Origin: Sphingobacteriales bacterium | GTDB lineage: Bacteria; Bacteroidota; Bacteroidia; Chitinophagales; UBA2359 | NCBI GenBank assembly: GCA_016711295.1 | Contig: JADJTE010000003.1 | Span: 1 to 18,511 of the forward strand | DNA length: 18,511 bases | Reading direction: 5' to 3' | Shown here: one piece after another, positions 9,706-18,511 of the stretch | How the letters are laid out: every line of letters begins with the position of its first letter | How positions within the stretch are numbered: position 1 is the stretch's first letter | The notes under the pieces: generated by a model | Told to the model about the DNA's origin: nothing | What the model saw: the letters and a program-made list of their open reading frames with translations, nothing else | The model's database searches: none | Program-made: the position numbers and the translations under genes

Positions 9706-10974
9706 GGTTCTTTTAGGTTTGTTGTGGAATGATTACCTTTGGTACTCTATTTAATTTACCTATGGAAGATTGCAAATTTTATGAATTACTTTTTGGACTT
9801 ACCTTTTCTATCAGTGAGTTCTGTTTCGTTTGATAGCGACAAATTGGTCGTCCTTGTCACTCTCAATTAGGCGAAGGGATTTGTCCTTGTTGTAAAAAAG
9901 ACGACAAAAGTAAATCAACGTTATCATCGCAGTGTTTCGGATTTGCCTATTTCTGGTCGTTCTGTGGTGTTGAATTTAGAGGTACGCTAATTATTTGCCT
10001 CGATTGCAATCGCACATTTAGCGAACGGTTCGATTTTGTCAGTGAATCGACCAACAACGCACCGTCAGGCGAAGTGGGTGTTTATGCTTTGCGAAAAACA
10101 ACCTATTAGTCAGGTGGCTGCTTTGCTGGGCATGGGTTATTCCCAAGTAGCGCATATTTATCAATTGGGTGCTGAGTCACTTATCTCTGCTTGCGACCCC
10201 TATAAGTCGGTGCGCAATTTAGGCATTGATGAAATAGCTCTTCGCAAAGGTCATGGCGATTATGCTTGTGTATTAGTAGATTTGGATAGGGGCTGTGTCA
10301 TAGATATGTTGCCATTTAGGGATAAAGAGCGGCTTATCGCCCATTTTCAGGCTAAGGGAGAGGCTTTTTTGCAACAAATCGAACATATAAGTTGCGATAT
10401 GTGGGATGGCTACATCACGAGTTCAAAGGCATTATTTCCCAATGCCAAGATTGTTATTGACCGTTTTCATGTAGCCATGCACCTGAACGCGGCAGTAGAT
10501 GAACAACGAAAAGAGATCAGAAAACGAATAAAGATGTTGAAGTGTTTAAAGGTATCAAGTGGGCTTTACTCAAAGATCCTAAGAGGCTAACAGTACAAGA
10601 CGAGGAGAAATTAAGCAAAGCTTTTGAGCAATCGTCCGTATTAGAAGAAATTTATGAAATAAAAAATACTTTTAAAGCAATATTCGATGCTCAATTTGAA
10701 TATTCCTTTGCTTGCCAACAGATAGAACATTGGCTGGACTATGTCGAGTTAATTGCCAATAAGCACCTCAATAAATTTGTAAAAACTTTTAACAATTACA
10801 AATCACTTATTTGTAATTATTTTGGCACTCTGTTATCCAATGGAGTAACAGAAGGGTGCAATAATCTGATAAAAACAATTAGGAGAATGTCGTTTTGGGA
10901 TGCCTAATTTCAGAAATCTTAAATTAAGAGTTTTGGCATATCAAACGTAGCTCCACAACAAACCTGAAAGAACC
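9706..10974 (+). mobile_element. Inner ISL3-family insertion sequence (complete copy)
   Basis: A complete 1,269-bp element with the same 22-bp inverted ends as the outer copy (GGTTCTTTTAGG ... GAAAGAACC), inserted in the same orientation into the outer copy's transposase gene. The interior is almost identical to the outer copy apart from scattered 1-3-nt indels and a few substitutions, so the two are very recently related. By position the inner insertion is the younger event. Confidence 0.93.
9762..10950 (+). CDS. ISL3-family transposase (inner copy, frameshifted)
   Basis: A DDE transposase that moves the element. ATG 9762 gives MEDCKFYELL; an N-terminal zinc-finger region (ICPCCKK, then ICLDCNRTF) is reached through frame shifts. 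A long open stretch (10036-10590) holds the helix-turn-helix-like ISQVAALLGMGYSQVAHIYQ, the first catalytic region NLGIDEIALRKGHG, and IVIDRFHVAMHLN with the second Asp. One shift near 10545 leads to the C-terminal frame with SNGVTEGCNNLIKTIRRM, where the catalytic Glu lies. A last one-base shift near 10893 restores the normal ending LKLRVLAYQT at TAG 10948-10950. The reconstructed length of about 396 residues is typical for ISL3. If the indels are sequencing errors, this copy could be active. Confidence 0.88.
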
Positions 10975-11324
10975 AAAATACTTTTAAAGCAATATTCGAT
11001 GCTCAATTTGAATATTCCTTTGCTTGCCAACAGATAGAACATTGGCTGGACTATGTCGAGTTAATTGCCAATAAGCACCTCAATAAATTTGTAAAAACTT
11101 TTAACAATTACAAATCACTTATTTGTAATTATTTTGGCACTCTGTTATCCAATGGAGTAACAGAAGGGTGCAATAATCTGATAAAAACAATTAGGAGAAT
11201 GTCGTTTGGAATGCCTAATTTCGAAAATCTTAAATTAAGAGTTTTGGCATATCAAACGTAGCTCCACAACAAACCTGAAAGAACCTGAATAATCGCGTTT
11301 TTCTATAAAAAATAATTTATTAAT

Positions 11325-12750
11325 ATGTATATTCCTATTATTGACGGTTGGTCACTCTTCTTTTGCATAGCCGAGATACTTACTTTATCTCTCGTACCCA
11401 GATGTTGGCTTAAAAAATACAATTACGAAAATTCTATCATCAGTTTTATTCCCAGCTTCTGTACCTCCGTGGGGGTACTACTTTCTTTTGTCACCATTTG
11501 GTGGGTACTAAGCGACCTGGGTGACGAACAATCAGGCAAGGTTCTGTTTGATTCCAAAGAATTAGGCGGCATCATCGAAAAACTCGCAGGGAAATTTATT
11601 TTTTCTGTTATAGGAATAGCTTTTTCCATAGTTTGGAGCATCCGTATAAAACGCAAGTTAAGCGAAAAAGAGAACTTCGAAAGAGAAGAAAGATATGCCC
11701 AAGAAAACCCGCATCAAATCTTGTGGGATATGCGCAATATACTTGAATATAGATTAAGAACCTCAGAATCTCACTTATCTACCATTATTGAGCGGGTAGA
11801 TGGCATCGAGAAATCTATCAGCACTTGGGTCGAAACCAGTTAGAACATATTCTAAGTGGCTCAGAATCTCACTTATCTACCATTATTGAGCGGGTAGATG
11901 GCATCGAGAAATCTATCGGCACCAAGGTCGGAAACCAGTTAGAACATATTCTAAGTGGTATTAAGCAAGAGGGACAAACACTTACGGGTATCTACACTTC
12001 AATAGCAAATGCAGAGAAATCCTTGGGAAATATTTCGGGACAGCTAAAAAAGACCTTGGCAGACCAGATTGAGAGCATGGGGCAAACGGTAATCAAAGGA
12101 ATGGACGAATTGCGGCAAGCCATTGGAGCGGTTTTAGAAGAAAGGGTAGCTTTTTTGAAGACCAATCGGCAGAGAAAATTAGTGCTATTCAGGAAAAAAT
12201 ATTTACTGCCTTGGATACCTTAAAAGATACTACCGAAAGCAATGCAGGCGAATTGAGCTATGCTATCTACAATATAAACCAAACGTTGGAAATGCTAAAA
12301 GACCATTTGAGTGCCCAAGTAGACAGTGTTCAGACCCATTTAAACAAAGATATCCAAGCCAAAATCAGTGCTGTTTTAGACAACAACACGAATGAAATAA
12401 AAGGCATTTTTGAGCGCTTAGAATTGCTTCGCAAACAATCGGAAACCACCCTGGCCACTACGATTAAGGTGTTTTCGGCATCGGTAGCCAGTTTCAAAGA
12501 AGCGCAAGGCGCAAACAAAGGCGTTTTGGACGAATTAGAAAAGCAAATAGAGACCACCAGCGAATTGCAAGAAAACATACAAAAATTATATTATTTTCTT
12601 ATTTCGCAAGAAGACGAAATAGAAAGAATGAACGACCACATACAAAGCATCGCAAACATCGAAACAATTGCAAAATCTGAGCGATACACTAAGCAGGTTG
12701 CCCATTCAACAAAATTAGTCCACTTCATACAAATATACTATCATGTTTAA
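11325..12750 (+). CDS. ZorA-like MotA/TolQ/ExbB-type membrane protein with long coiled-coil tail (frameshifted)
   Basis: Likely the ion-channel stator subunit of a Zorya-like complex in the inner membrane. Hydrophobic segments lie at residues about 10-24, 38-62 and 91-108. Between the last two, the pattern IPSFCTSVGVLLSF ... LGGIIEKLAGKFIFSVIGIA fits the P-x3-T-x2-G ... aF-x-S-x2-G arrangement of ZorA and MotA/TolQ/ExbB channels. About 360 residues of charged helical sequence follow (NINQTLEMLKDHLSAQ, FERLELLRKQSETTLATTIK), as expected for the cytoplasmic ZorA tail. One frame runs to 11843, where a missing G in GTCG(G)AAACC causes a shift; a T-run shift near 12155 leads to the last frame, ending TAA 12748-12750. 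The total is about 475 residues, in the ZorA range. Its end overlaps the next gene by 8 nt, suggesting translational coupling. The very C-terminus may also be out of frame. The family is inferred from topology and motif, not from a database match. Confidence 0.75.
11762..11958 (+). repeat. Two tandem 99-bp units in the ZorA-like tail
   Basis: The units 11762-11859 (98 bp, one G missing) and 11860-11958 (99 bp) are nearly identical and encode 33 residues beginning SESHLSTIIERVDGIEKS and ending GNQLEHILSG. They differ mainly at ISTW versus IGTK plus the missing base. With that base restored, the repeat is in frame and simply lengthens the coiled-coil tail. Confidence 0.9.
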
Positions 12751-13406
12751 TAAGCAAAAGAAGAGCAACACAATATTTGGATGAGTTTTCTGATTTGTAC
12801 TCAGGGCTAATGGTTATTTTTATTATTGTGTCTTTGGCATTAGTTTCTAACTATAAGGCAGATGCCGATAGGTCTAAGACAGATGCTGATGAGCATAAGG
12901 TAGATGCCGATAAGTACAAAAAATTAAAAGCAATACAAGACATGTTGTCCGAACTCAAGACGTCGGGTTTGTTTGAGTATAACGAAAAATGCAAAAGATT
13001 TGAATATAAGCAAGACATTAAATTTCCGTATAACTCCGACTCCATACCAGTCGGAAGCCGCCGCGATTTGGTGCGAGCAGGGAAAGAAATCTTGGATATC
13101 GTGCAAAAAATGGACAAATCAGGAGGGTGCAAAATTCAAATTGTTGTGGAGGGGCGTGCGAGCAATGTAGCTAATAGCTCTTCAAAAATTGGCGACCACC
13201 CTTCTCAAGAAGACCTCAGCTATCACCGCGCCATCAGTTTAGTTCGGCTGTGGGAAGGTAACGATATCAACCTCCAAACCACTACCTCCGAGTTGTATAT
13301 AGCAGGGAGCGGCTATGGCGGGCAATGCCGATACAGCGGAGACGAAGAAGCGAAAAACCGTCGATTCATTATTCAAATTATACCTTATATCCCCAATCTA
13401 AAATAA
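12743..13406 (+). CDS. ZorB-like MotB/OmpA-type stator protein
   Basis: Likely the peptidoglycan-anchored partner of the ZorA-like channel. ATG 12743, inside the end of the previous gene, opens MFNKQKKSNTIF. A one-base shift in the T-run at about 12775 joins it to LDEFSDLYSGLMVIFIIVSL, where the Asp of FSDLYSGLM sits at the start of the only membrane helix, as the ion-binding Asp does in MotB and ZorB. A linker of three 7-residue DAD repeats follows. The C-terminal half is an OmpA-like periplasmic domain: KIQIVVEGRAS, SYHRAISLVRLWE, YIAGSGYGGQ and the characteristic NRRFIIQI. About 221 residues, close to ZorB. It ends 10 bp before the next gene, consistent with one operon. Confidence 0.8.
12855..12917 (+). 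repeat. Three tandem 21-bp units in the ZorB-like linker
   Basis: The units at 12855-12875, 12876-12896 and 12897-12917 encode KADADRS, KTDADEH and KVDADKY. They fall directly after the membrane helix and form a charged, probably helical heptad linker on the periplasmic side. Confidence 0.85.
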
Positions 13407-13416
13407 TAAAATTGTC

Positions 13417-16400
13417 ATGCAAGTACGCAATTTAAACGAATTTGTAACATATCGAATAGGACATATCAAAGATACCGAACGACAAGAAAAGTGGCAAGAG
13501 AAAATTTTTGGCGAATCTTATAACACAAAACAATATATTAGCCTCCTGACAAAATTTGCAACCGAAACGGGAACGCAAATTTTTTACGAATTTTTACAAA
13601 ATGCAAACGATGCAGAAGCCGAATCGGTCTCATTTTTTATAGACGAAGGAAACCTATTGGTCGTCAATACGGGGAATCCTTTTTATTCGGATAGGAGTTT
13701 TCCTAACAAGCCCACAGACCGAAAAGGGCAATTATATGCTCTTTTAGCAAAAGGCGATAAATTTGGCGACTCCAAAAGCGAAGGCCAATATGGGCAAGGA
13801 GCTAAACTGCTATACAATTTATTGCTCGATACCGACAAACGCCCCGAAGATGCCTTGTATGACACTATCGCAACGCAACTAAAAGGGGCTATCTTATTTA
13901 GTTGGAGCAATCCCGATAGCTTTGAACATTTCCATTATTCAACTTTGAATGACCTCGAATTTACAGGCGATTGCGACAACGAAAAAATACCTTTGCTGTG
14001 CAAAATTATCAACACCATCTATCCCGCCTTTCTGGGCGAGACATCGAACGGCAAAGTGCTGTTTAGCAAAGACGAACTGAAAAAATGCCTCGCCTTTTGG
14101 AAAAAATGCATCCCTCGGCCTTTTCCAAACTTGGGTGCTTTGTTGTATATACCGATGGGCAAAAACCAGCATCGCGAATTATTAGAGCTGCTACAAGGAG
14201 ACCTAAAACGGGTATATCGGGCGCACTGTGCCATCTAAAACACCTAAAAAACCATTGAAATAAACGGCGAATATTTAAAAAAGCCAATTTCGAGATTATC
14301 GACTTCGACTTTTTTACGCTTGGTTTGCCCAAACAACAAACAAGTACCGACTTCTATAATTTTTATGCGCGATATCCCATAACAGCAACAAAATACGGGT
14401 TAAATTTCATCATCGACTCCAAAAAATATAGCATTACGAGCGCACGACAGCATATCGATACAAACGAAGCCAATAAAAAATCCTTAGCCGACATAAGTAA
14501 GGCAATCATCGAGCGCATCAGCCAAATAAAGCAAGGAAATGACGAAAATATCGCTCAACTCGTCGCGCTTATTAGATGTGTCCTAAGCTCAAAACCCAGA
14601 GAGATTGACAGCCTCAACATAAAAAATTGTTTCACGATGATTTATTAGCGGCGCTAAAACGGAGCCTGCCAACAACAGAAAATACCATCGGAAACACGGA
14701 TAATACCTTTGTTAAAAAAACCAATATACCCATCAATCTGAAAGAATTGGGCATTAATTGGCATTTTCTACACGAAAAATTAGCCGATTGTGAGATAGGA
14801 AAATTAGGCATAAAAGAAGCCAATATTATAAAAATACTACGAGAAGCCAACAAATCTGCCCTTACGCAATGGATTCGGGGCTTGAATAATGCGCAATATG
14901 ATAATTTATTATCCGAAATAGAATCGCAGGCAACTCCTCAGAATATTACAGATTTACGGTTTGTTCGGGCTAACGACGGTTTGGTTTATACTCCCCAGGA
15001 ACTTGGCAGCGCACCCGATAAAATTTTGCTCTATCCCAAAATAAAAGAATTGTACGAAACCCTCGGCAGGTTCAAAATTGTGTGTAGCGATAAAATGGTC
15101 GCAGCACGCCCGCTACTGATGGGCAGTCCCAATTACGCAACATTGATTTTCTCGGTCAATGAAAAAGGAACTATGGGGAAACCTCCGACAAATGGAATAT
15201 CGTCAAATGCTTAAAAAGAACGGTGTAGATATGGCACTAATTCGCTACATCAATATTTTTTACAATATCAACAACGAAACACAATGTTTAGCCCATTTGT
15301 ATAGCGGAGAAATGCGCTTGGCAAGTGGTATCATTGACCAATTCAAACTCCGCGCCGACCAATATAGCGATGATTTAAAAGACTATCTAATGCAGCCAAA
15401 TGAAATTTGGGCATATTTGACGAAAGATAAAACATCATGGGACAAACACATCAAACCCTACTTTCATAAAATAAAATATACAGCCTTAATGTCGGATATC
15501 CAAACGCTGTATGAACGAGCAGGCAACCTCAGGACAAATTTCGCCCGATTGTGCTTGGATAAAAACCCGCAGCGGCAAATACTGTACTCTCAGCGAAGTG
15601 TATTTTAATTTAAATATAAGCGAAAAACTAAACGAAAGAGAATACGAAACCCTATGTGATTTTGTTCAAAGCAATACCCGCTTAGAAACATTATCATTTG
15701 AAACAAAAAATATACTTAAATCCATATTTTTCACTAAACCGCTCCATATCAGCAATGAGGATTTGGCAAAATATTGGGTTGAAAACGAAATATCCGTCAC
15801 CGAAGAGCAATTGAAAGTATTGCTCAAAATACAAGACAGCAGCAAGAGTTTTTTAGCAAAATACATTATCAAACAAAATATATCACCTTATAGAATAAGA
15901 TTAAAAGAGACAAACGAAAAACAATATACCTGCGAACATGTTGACATAAATGATTTCTTGGCAAAAGCTAAGCCCCAAAGCTATTTTTGCTGCCCCCAAA
16001 ATTATTGCTCCATTTCCCAAAATGACTCATCGCTACAACAAACCGATGATAGCTTTACGACAAATTTGATAGAAAAGTATGGGTCGGAACAGTGCTTTAT
16101 TAAGTTAGTAGCAGGTGCTAATGATAGGATTAAGCAATATTTTTAGATAAAATGCTCCCCTTTGAGTTAAAGGGGCAGGTAGTTACAGCTAATTTAAGAA
16201 AAATATTTGAACTTTACACCCAAAAAAATTGGGTGGAAACATTTAAAACCAAAGTATTATTAAATGACAAGTCCGTCTCGTCCTATACTTATAGCCATGA
16301 AGTAACTGTATCCAAGGCTACCTTTAAGCTCGCCGATTTAATACCCGAACGCGGCAAAGATGCCGAGGCTATTGAGCGAGCCAAATCTTTTTTGAAGGAA

Positions 16401-18068
16401 AATCATATTACCTATGCCAATCTCTTCGAGACTAAATCCTTTCCGAAAGATAAAATTGTGGCGTATCTTAGCTCACAGGGCATCAAAAACACCGAACAAC
16501 TGTGCTTTTTATGGGCTTACAAAAAAAGCAGTGATGGTACCAATACAAATCTGAACAATTTCAGTCTGCAATATTTAGCCAATGCAGAAAAAGCACTTTT
16601 AGATAGCCTTTATCAGCACAAACTTACATTTTTTGCCGAATTTACGCTGCCCCAAAACTGCTTTAACCCCACAAAACACATCGCCGATACGCCCAACACA
16701 CTTACCTTAGAAAGCGAACGTTTTGCCTACATTCGTAACAAGTTGGCTCGCCCAAAACGAAGAGCGCAAAAAATTTTTAATCGAAGCAGGGCTTTTCAAT
16801 GCGAGCAGCCCCATTATTAAAATTAGGCAGGCTTTATTAGACAATAAAGAGTCGGAAAAAATCGAATACCACCCACACATTCGCCCAATACACTTATTTG
16901 GGCTAATCAGCAAGGATTTAATGCCATCGAAAGAGTTTCGTATCGATATACATTATTACAAAAATTAATTTTAATATTAGCAGAACACTCGGCGCAAAAA
17001 ACATCGCATTGTTTATACCTCAATGAAGATCTAACATTGCGGCTTGCAGTTTGCGCAGAACCGATGTATCATATCGCAGAAAGCATTCACGAGAAAGATA
17101 ATCATATATGGAAAGACGCTATTTTATATTTGAAACTAAAGTAGCAATAATAGATGCCTCCCATTATTCCTTTACAAGCACAATTAGGAGGTATTTCGGC
17201 ATTTCCGTCGAGCTAAAAAGTGAGTTTGACGCGGCAGAAGCCCAGCAGAAAGCGCAAGAATGGGACAATGAACATTATATAGCATGGAAAAGCAACGAAG
17301 CCAAAGGCTACCAAATATATACGACCAAAACGGAAGTTCCGTTTAAGTTCCAATTGACAAATACCCCATTTGTAAAAACATATAATACGGGAACGAAAAA
17401 TCGTTTAGGAAACAAAATATATGTCTTTTTTGACCAAGATGAACCTTTCAATTTTTTAATGGAAAATGAATCTCAGTTATTCCCCTCCGACAAGGACAAG
17501 CTAATAGCCCTTATAAAAAGAGTACATTCAACCTATGGCAGCAGCCAAGGGAAAAATGAGGGCGAAAGTGGCAATGTAAGTGTCTCGGAAGATAAAAAAG
17601 ACGTGATTGAGAAAATAGCATCATCGTTGGACGTAAAGACCTTAGAGGATATTCTAAGCGGAAAACTCAAACCCTCAAAGACGAAGAATCAAGTGCCAGC
17701 GAGCTTATAGGTCGCATTGGCGAGGAATTAGCCATGAAATGGCTCGAAAGCAGAGAATTAAAGCCCGAACATCTTAGCCGTAACAAAAAGGACAGAAGGA
17801 ATACGATATTTTGAGGTGGCAAACCAAACACCCCAACAACGTTATATTGATGTGAAGACAACCATAAAATCGGTTGTTGAAAACAACAGTGCAGCCCTAC
17901 ATATACATAAGGAAGCTAACCGACTTTTGGAAACCGACCCGATTGCAATTATTATATCATTCGCATTAGCTTAGAAGATATAAAAAATTGCATTGGAACG
18001 AAGAGCTAAAACCCAATTTACTATTCCAGACCGAACGTGAATTAAGCGCAGGGCTTGTCCAAAAATAA
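13417..18068 (+). CDS. Giant GHKL (sacsin/NO VEIN-like) ATPase with C-terminal DUF3883-like nuclease domain (frameshifted)
   Basis: A reconstructed protein of about 1,550 residues, probably the cytoplasmic effector of the ZorAB-like operon. The N-terminal frame (13417-14238) carries a GHKL ATPase fold. FYEFLQNANDAEAE is the N-box (E58, N62, D65), LLVVNTGNPF corresponds to the G1 box (residues 81-89), and GQYGQGAKLLY is the glycine lid (123-133, K130). A long middle without recognised domains follows in several frames: about 14240-14640, 14640-15200, 15160-15600, 15510-16146, 16150-16740, 16725-16900 and 16900-17140. Several breaks are homopolymer slips: one A short before FHDDLLAALKRSL, one T short at TATTTTTAG (16146). 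The C-terminus reads GRIGEELAMKWLE (17710-17748), EYDILRWQTKHPN (from 17799) and YIDVKTT (17843-17863), then LHIHKEANR and YYIIRISLEDI. This is the E...D...(D/E)xK pattern of the NO VEIN C-terminal (DUF3883) domain, related to PD-(D/E)XK nucleases. The stop used is TAA 18066-18068; the same frame continues plausibly to 18179 if that codon is an error. Confidence 0.75.
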
Positions 18069-18177
18069 AGACAAGGGTTGATAAGTTTTGGCAAAGAAGA
18101 AGGAAATCGACAATTATTTCAGCAAAAACAAAGAGTTTCGCCTCAATATGCCCAAAATCTCATAATAGACATATCGT

Positions 18178-18294
18178 AACTATTTAGCCTTGAGGAAGAC
18201 CAAGCTATTTCTAATCGAATATACAACGATATCAGGCATTATCAGATAGACATAGCCTAAAACCCCATACCCAAAACCTATACCCTAAATAGTT
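18178..18294 (-). repeat. Interspersed repeat, copy C, inverted, with 10-bp terminal inverted repeats
   Basis: The segment starts AACTATTTAG and ends CTAAATAGTT, perfect inverted ends over 117 bp. Its reverse complement matches copy B (6421-6509) along TATCTGATAATGCCTGATAT and GTATATTCGATTAGAAAT, and matches copy A at both ends, including CAAGGCTAAATAGTT. It sits just after the giant GHKL gene. Confidence 0.65.
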
Positions 18295-18431
18295 TACCAA
18301 TTATCTAACGCTATTTCCCAAGTCCTAATCCTTGAAATGGATACATCAGGCAAAATTAATACTCAAAATTAGAAAATCAAACCACTAAGCAATTATTCCA
18401 CCAATATAAACCACTAAAACCCCATTTTAGC

Positions 18432-18511
18432 ATGGACAAATTTGAAAAAATATTTATAACAACAGAAAGCTGGATAGCCGAAGTACAACTAATCCGCAAT
18501 ACTTCGAGCAA
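18432..18511 (+). CDS. Start of an unidentified gene (runs off right edge)
   Basis: ATG 18432 opens MDKFEKIFITTESWIAEV, which stays open to the window end (26 codons). The 137 bp between repeat C and this ATG are A/T-rich with no other signal seen. There is too little sequence to name a family. It is co-directional with the putative defence operon but separated from it by about 360 bp and a repeat, so it is not clearly part of it. Confidence 0.45.
   Translation, partial: MDKFEKIFITTESWIAEVQLIRNTSS

Larger units (their letters stand above)
8797..11261 (+). pseudogene. ISL3 transposase of the outer copy, split by the inner IS
   Basis: It starts MEDCKFYELL (ATG 8797). The zinc-finger region (ICPCCKK ... 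FICLDCNRTF) and the DDE core (NLGIDEIALRKGHGDYACV) are recognisable in shifted frames. The gene is cut at 9697-9705 by the inner element, and its 3' part resumes at 10983 to end FGMPNFENLKLRVLAYQT at TAG 11259-11261. There are additional single-base shifts near 8830, 8895, 9410, 9460, 9500 and 9560. It is physically disrupted, so this copy cannot encode a full transposase whatever the cause of the indels. Confidence 0.9.
8737..11285 (+). mobile_element. Outer ISL3-family insertion sequence, interrupted by a second copy
   Basis: The left end GGTTCTTTTAGGTTTGTTGT matches the reverse complement of the right end with one mismatch (T/C), giving terminal inverted repeats of about 22 bp. Removing the inner copy and its 8-bp duplication leaves about 1,272 bp, very close to the inner element's 1,269 bp. 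The flanking TGAATAAT duplications prove insertion at this site. It carries one transposase gene on the plus strand. The element separates the MBL gene from the ZorA-like operon and ends 39 bp before that operon's first start codon. Confidence 0.93.

Noticed and set aside
11762..11958. CRISPR-like direct repeat
   Set aside because: The two units are contiguous 99-bp coding repeats with no spacers; they are a protein-level tandem duplication.
11325..13406. Flagellar MotAB or TolQR/ExbBD transport genes
   Set aside because: There are no flagellar, Tol or TonB neighbours. The very long coiled-coil tail together with a GHKL/DUF3883 partner fits a Zorya-like arrangement better, although a database search would be decisive.

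Overview
The window looks like a Bacteroidota chromosome, probably an environmental lineage. The grounds are a set of Bacteroidota-type proteins (a PhnP-like MBL hydrolase, an AddB-like nuclease, an MbnP-family lipoprotein, a lysine/alanine-dehydrogenase-like enzyme), lipoprotein signals, the near absence of Shine-Dalgarno sites, and promoters of the TTG-N20-TAnnTTTG type. Almost every gene is broken by single-base indels, many of them in homopolymers. Two nearly identical insertion sequences in the window also differ from each other mainly by 1-3-nt indels. I therefore read most frameshifts as uncorrected long-read sequencing or assembly errors, although real decay cannot be excluded. CDS coordinates below give the reconstructed extent of each gene, not one open frame.

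Left part (1-8727): a partial minus-strand gene runs off the edge (1-445). An intergenic region with a palindrome and an interspersed repeat separates it from a plus-strand saccharopine/alanine-dehydrogenase-like gene (844-2041). Then come an AddB/RecB-type PD-(D/E)XK nuclease gene (2182-5437), an MbnP-like lipoprotein (5638-6386), a small lipoprotein (6720-7106), uracil phosphoribosyltransferase upp (7271-7921) and a PhnP-like MBL-fold hydrolase (7964-8727). These are mostly core-genome genes and look richer in G/C.

Middle (8729-11293): an ISL3-family insertion sequence carries a second copy of itself inside its transposase gene. Both insertions are bounded by perfect 8-bp target duplications. 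Without the insertions, the next gene would start 40 bp after the MBL gene.

Right part (11325-18068): a compact, more A/T-rich three-gene operon. It encodes a ZorA-like MotA/TolQ/ExbB-type membrane protein with a long coiled-coil tail, a ZorB-like MotB/OmpA-type stator protein, and a giant protein of about 1,550 residues. The giant protein has a GHKL (HSP90/sacsin-like) ATPase domain at its N-terminus and a NO VEIN C-terminal (DUF3883-like) PD-(D/E)XK-type domain at its C-terminus. By analogy with Zorya, the membrane pair would sense phage perturbation of the envelope and signal to a cytoplasmic effector. Here the usual ZorC/ZorD or ZorE effectors are replaced by a GHKL-nuclease-like protein. 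This is the best candidate for an undescribed (Zorya-like) defence system. An inverted copy of the interspersed repeat and the start of one more gene close the window.
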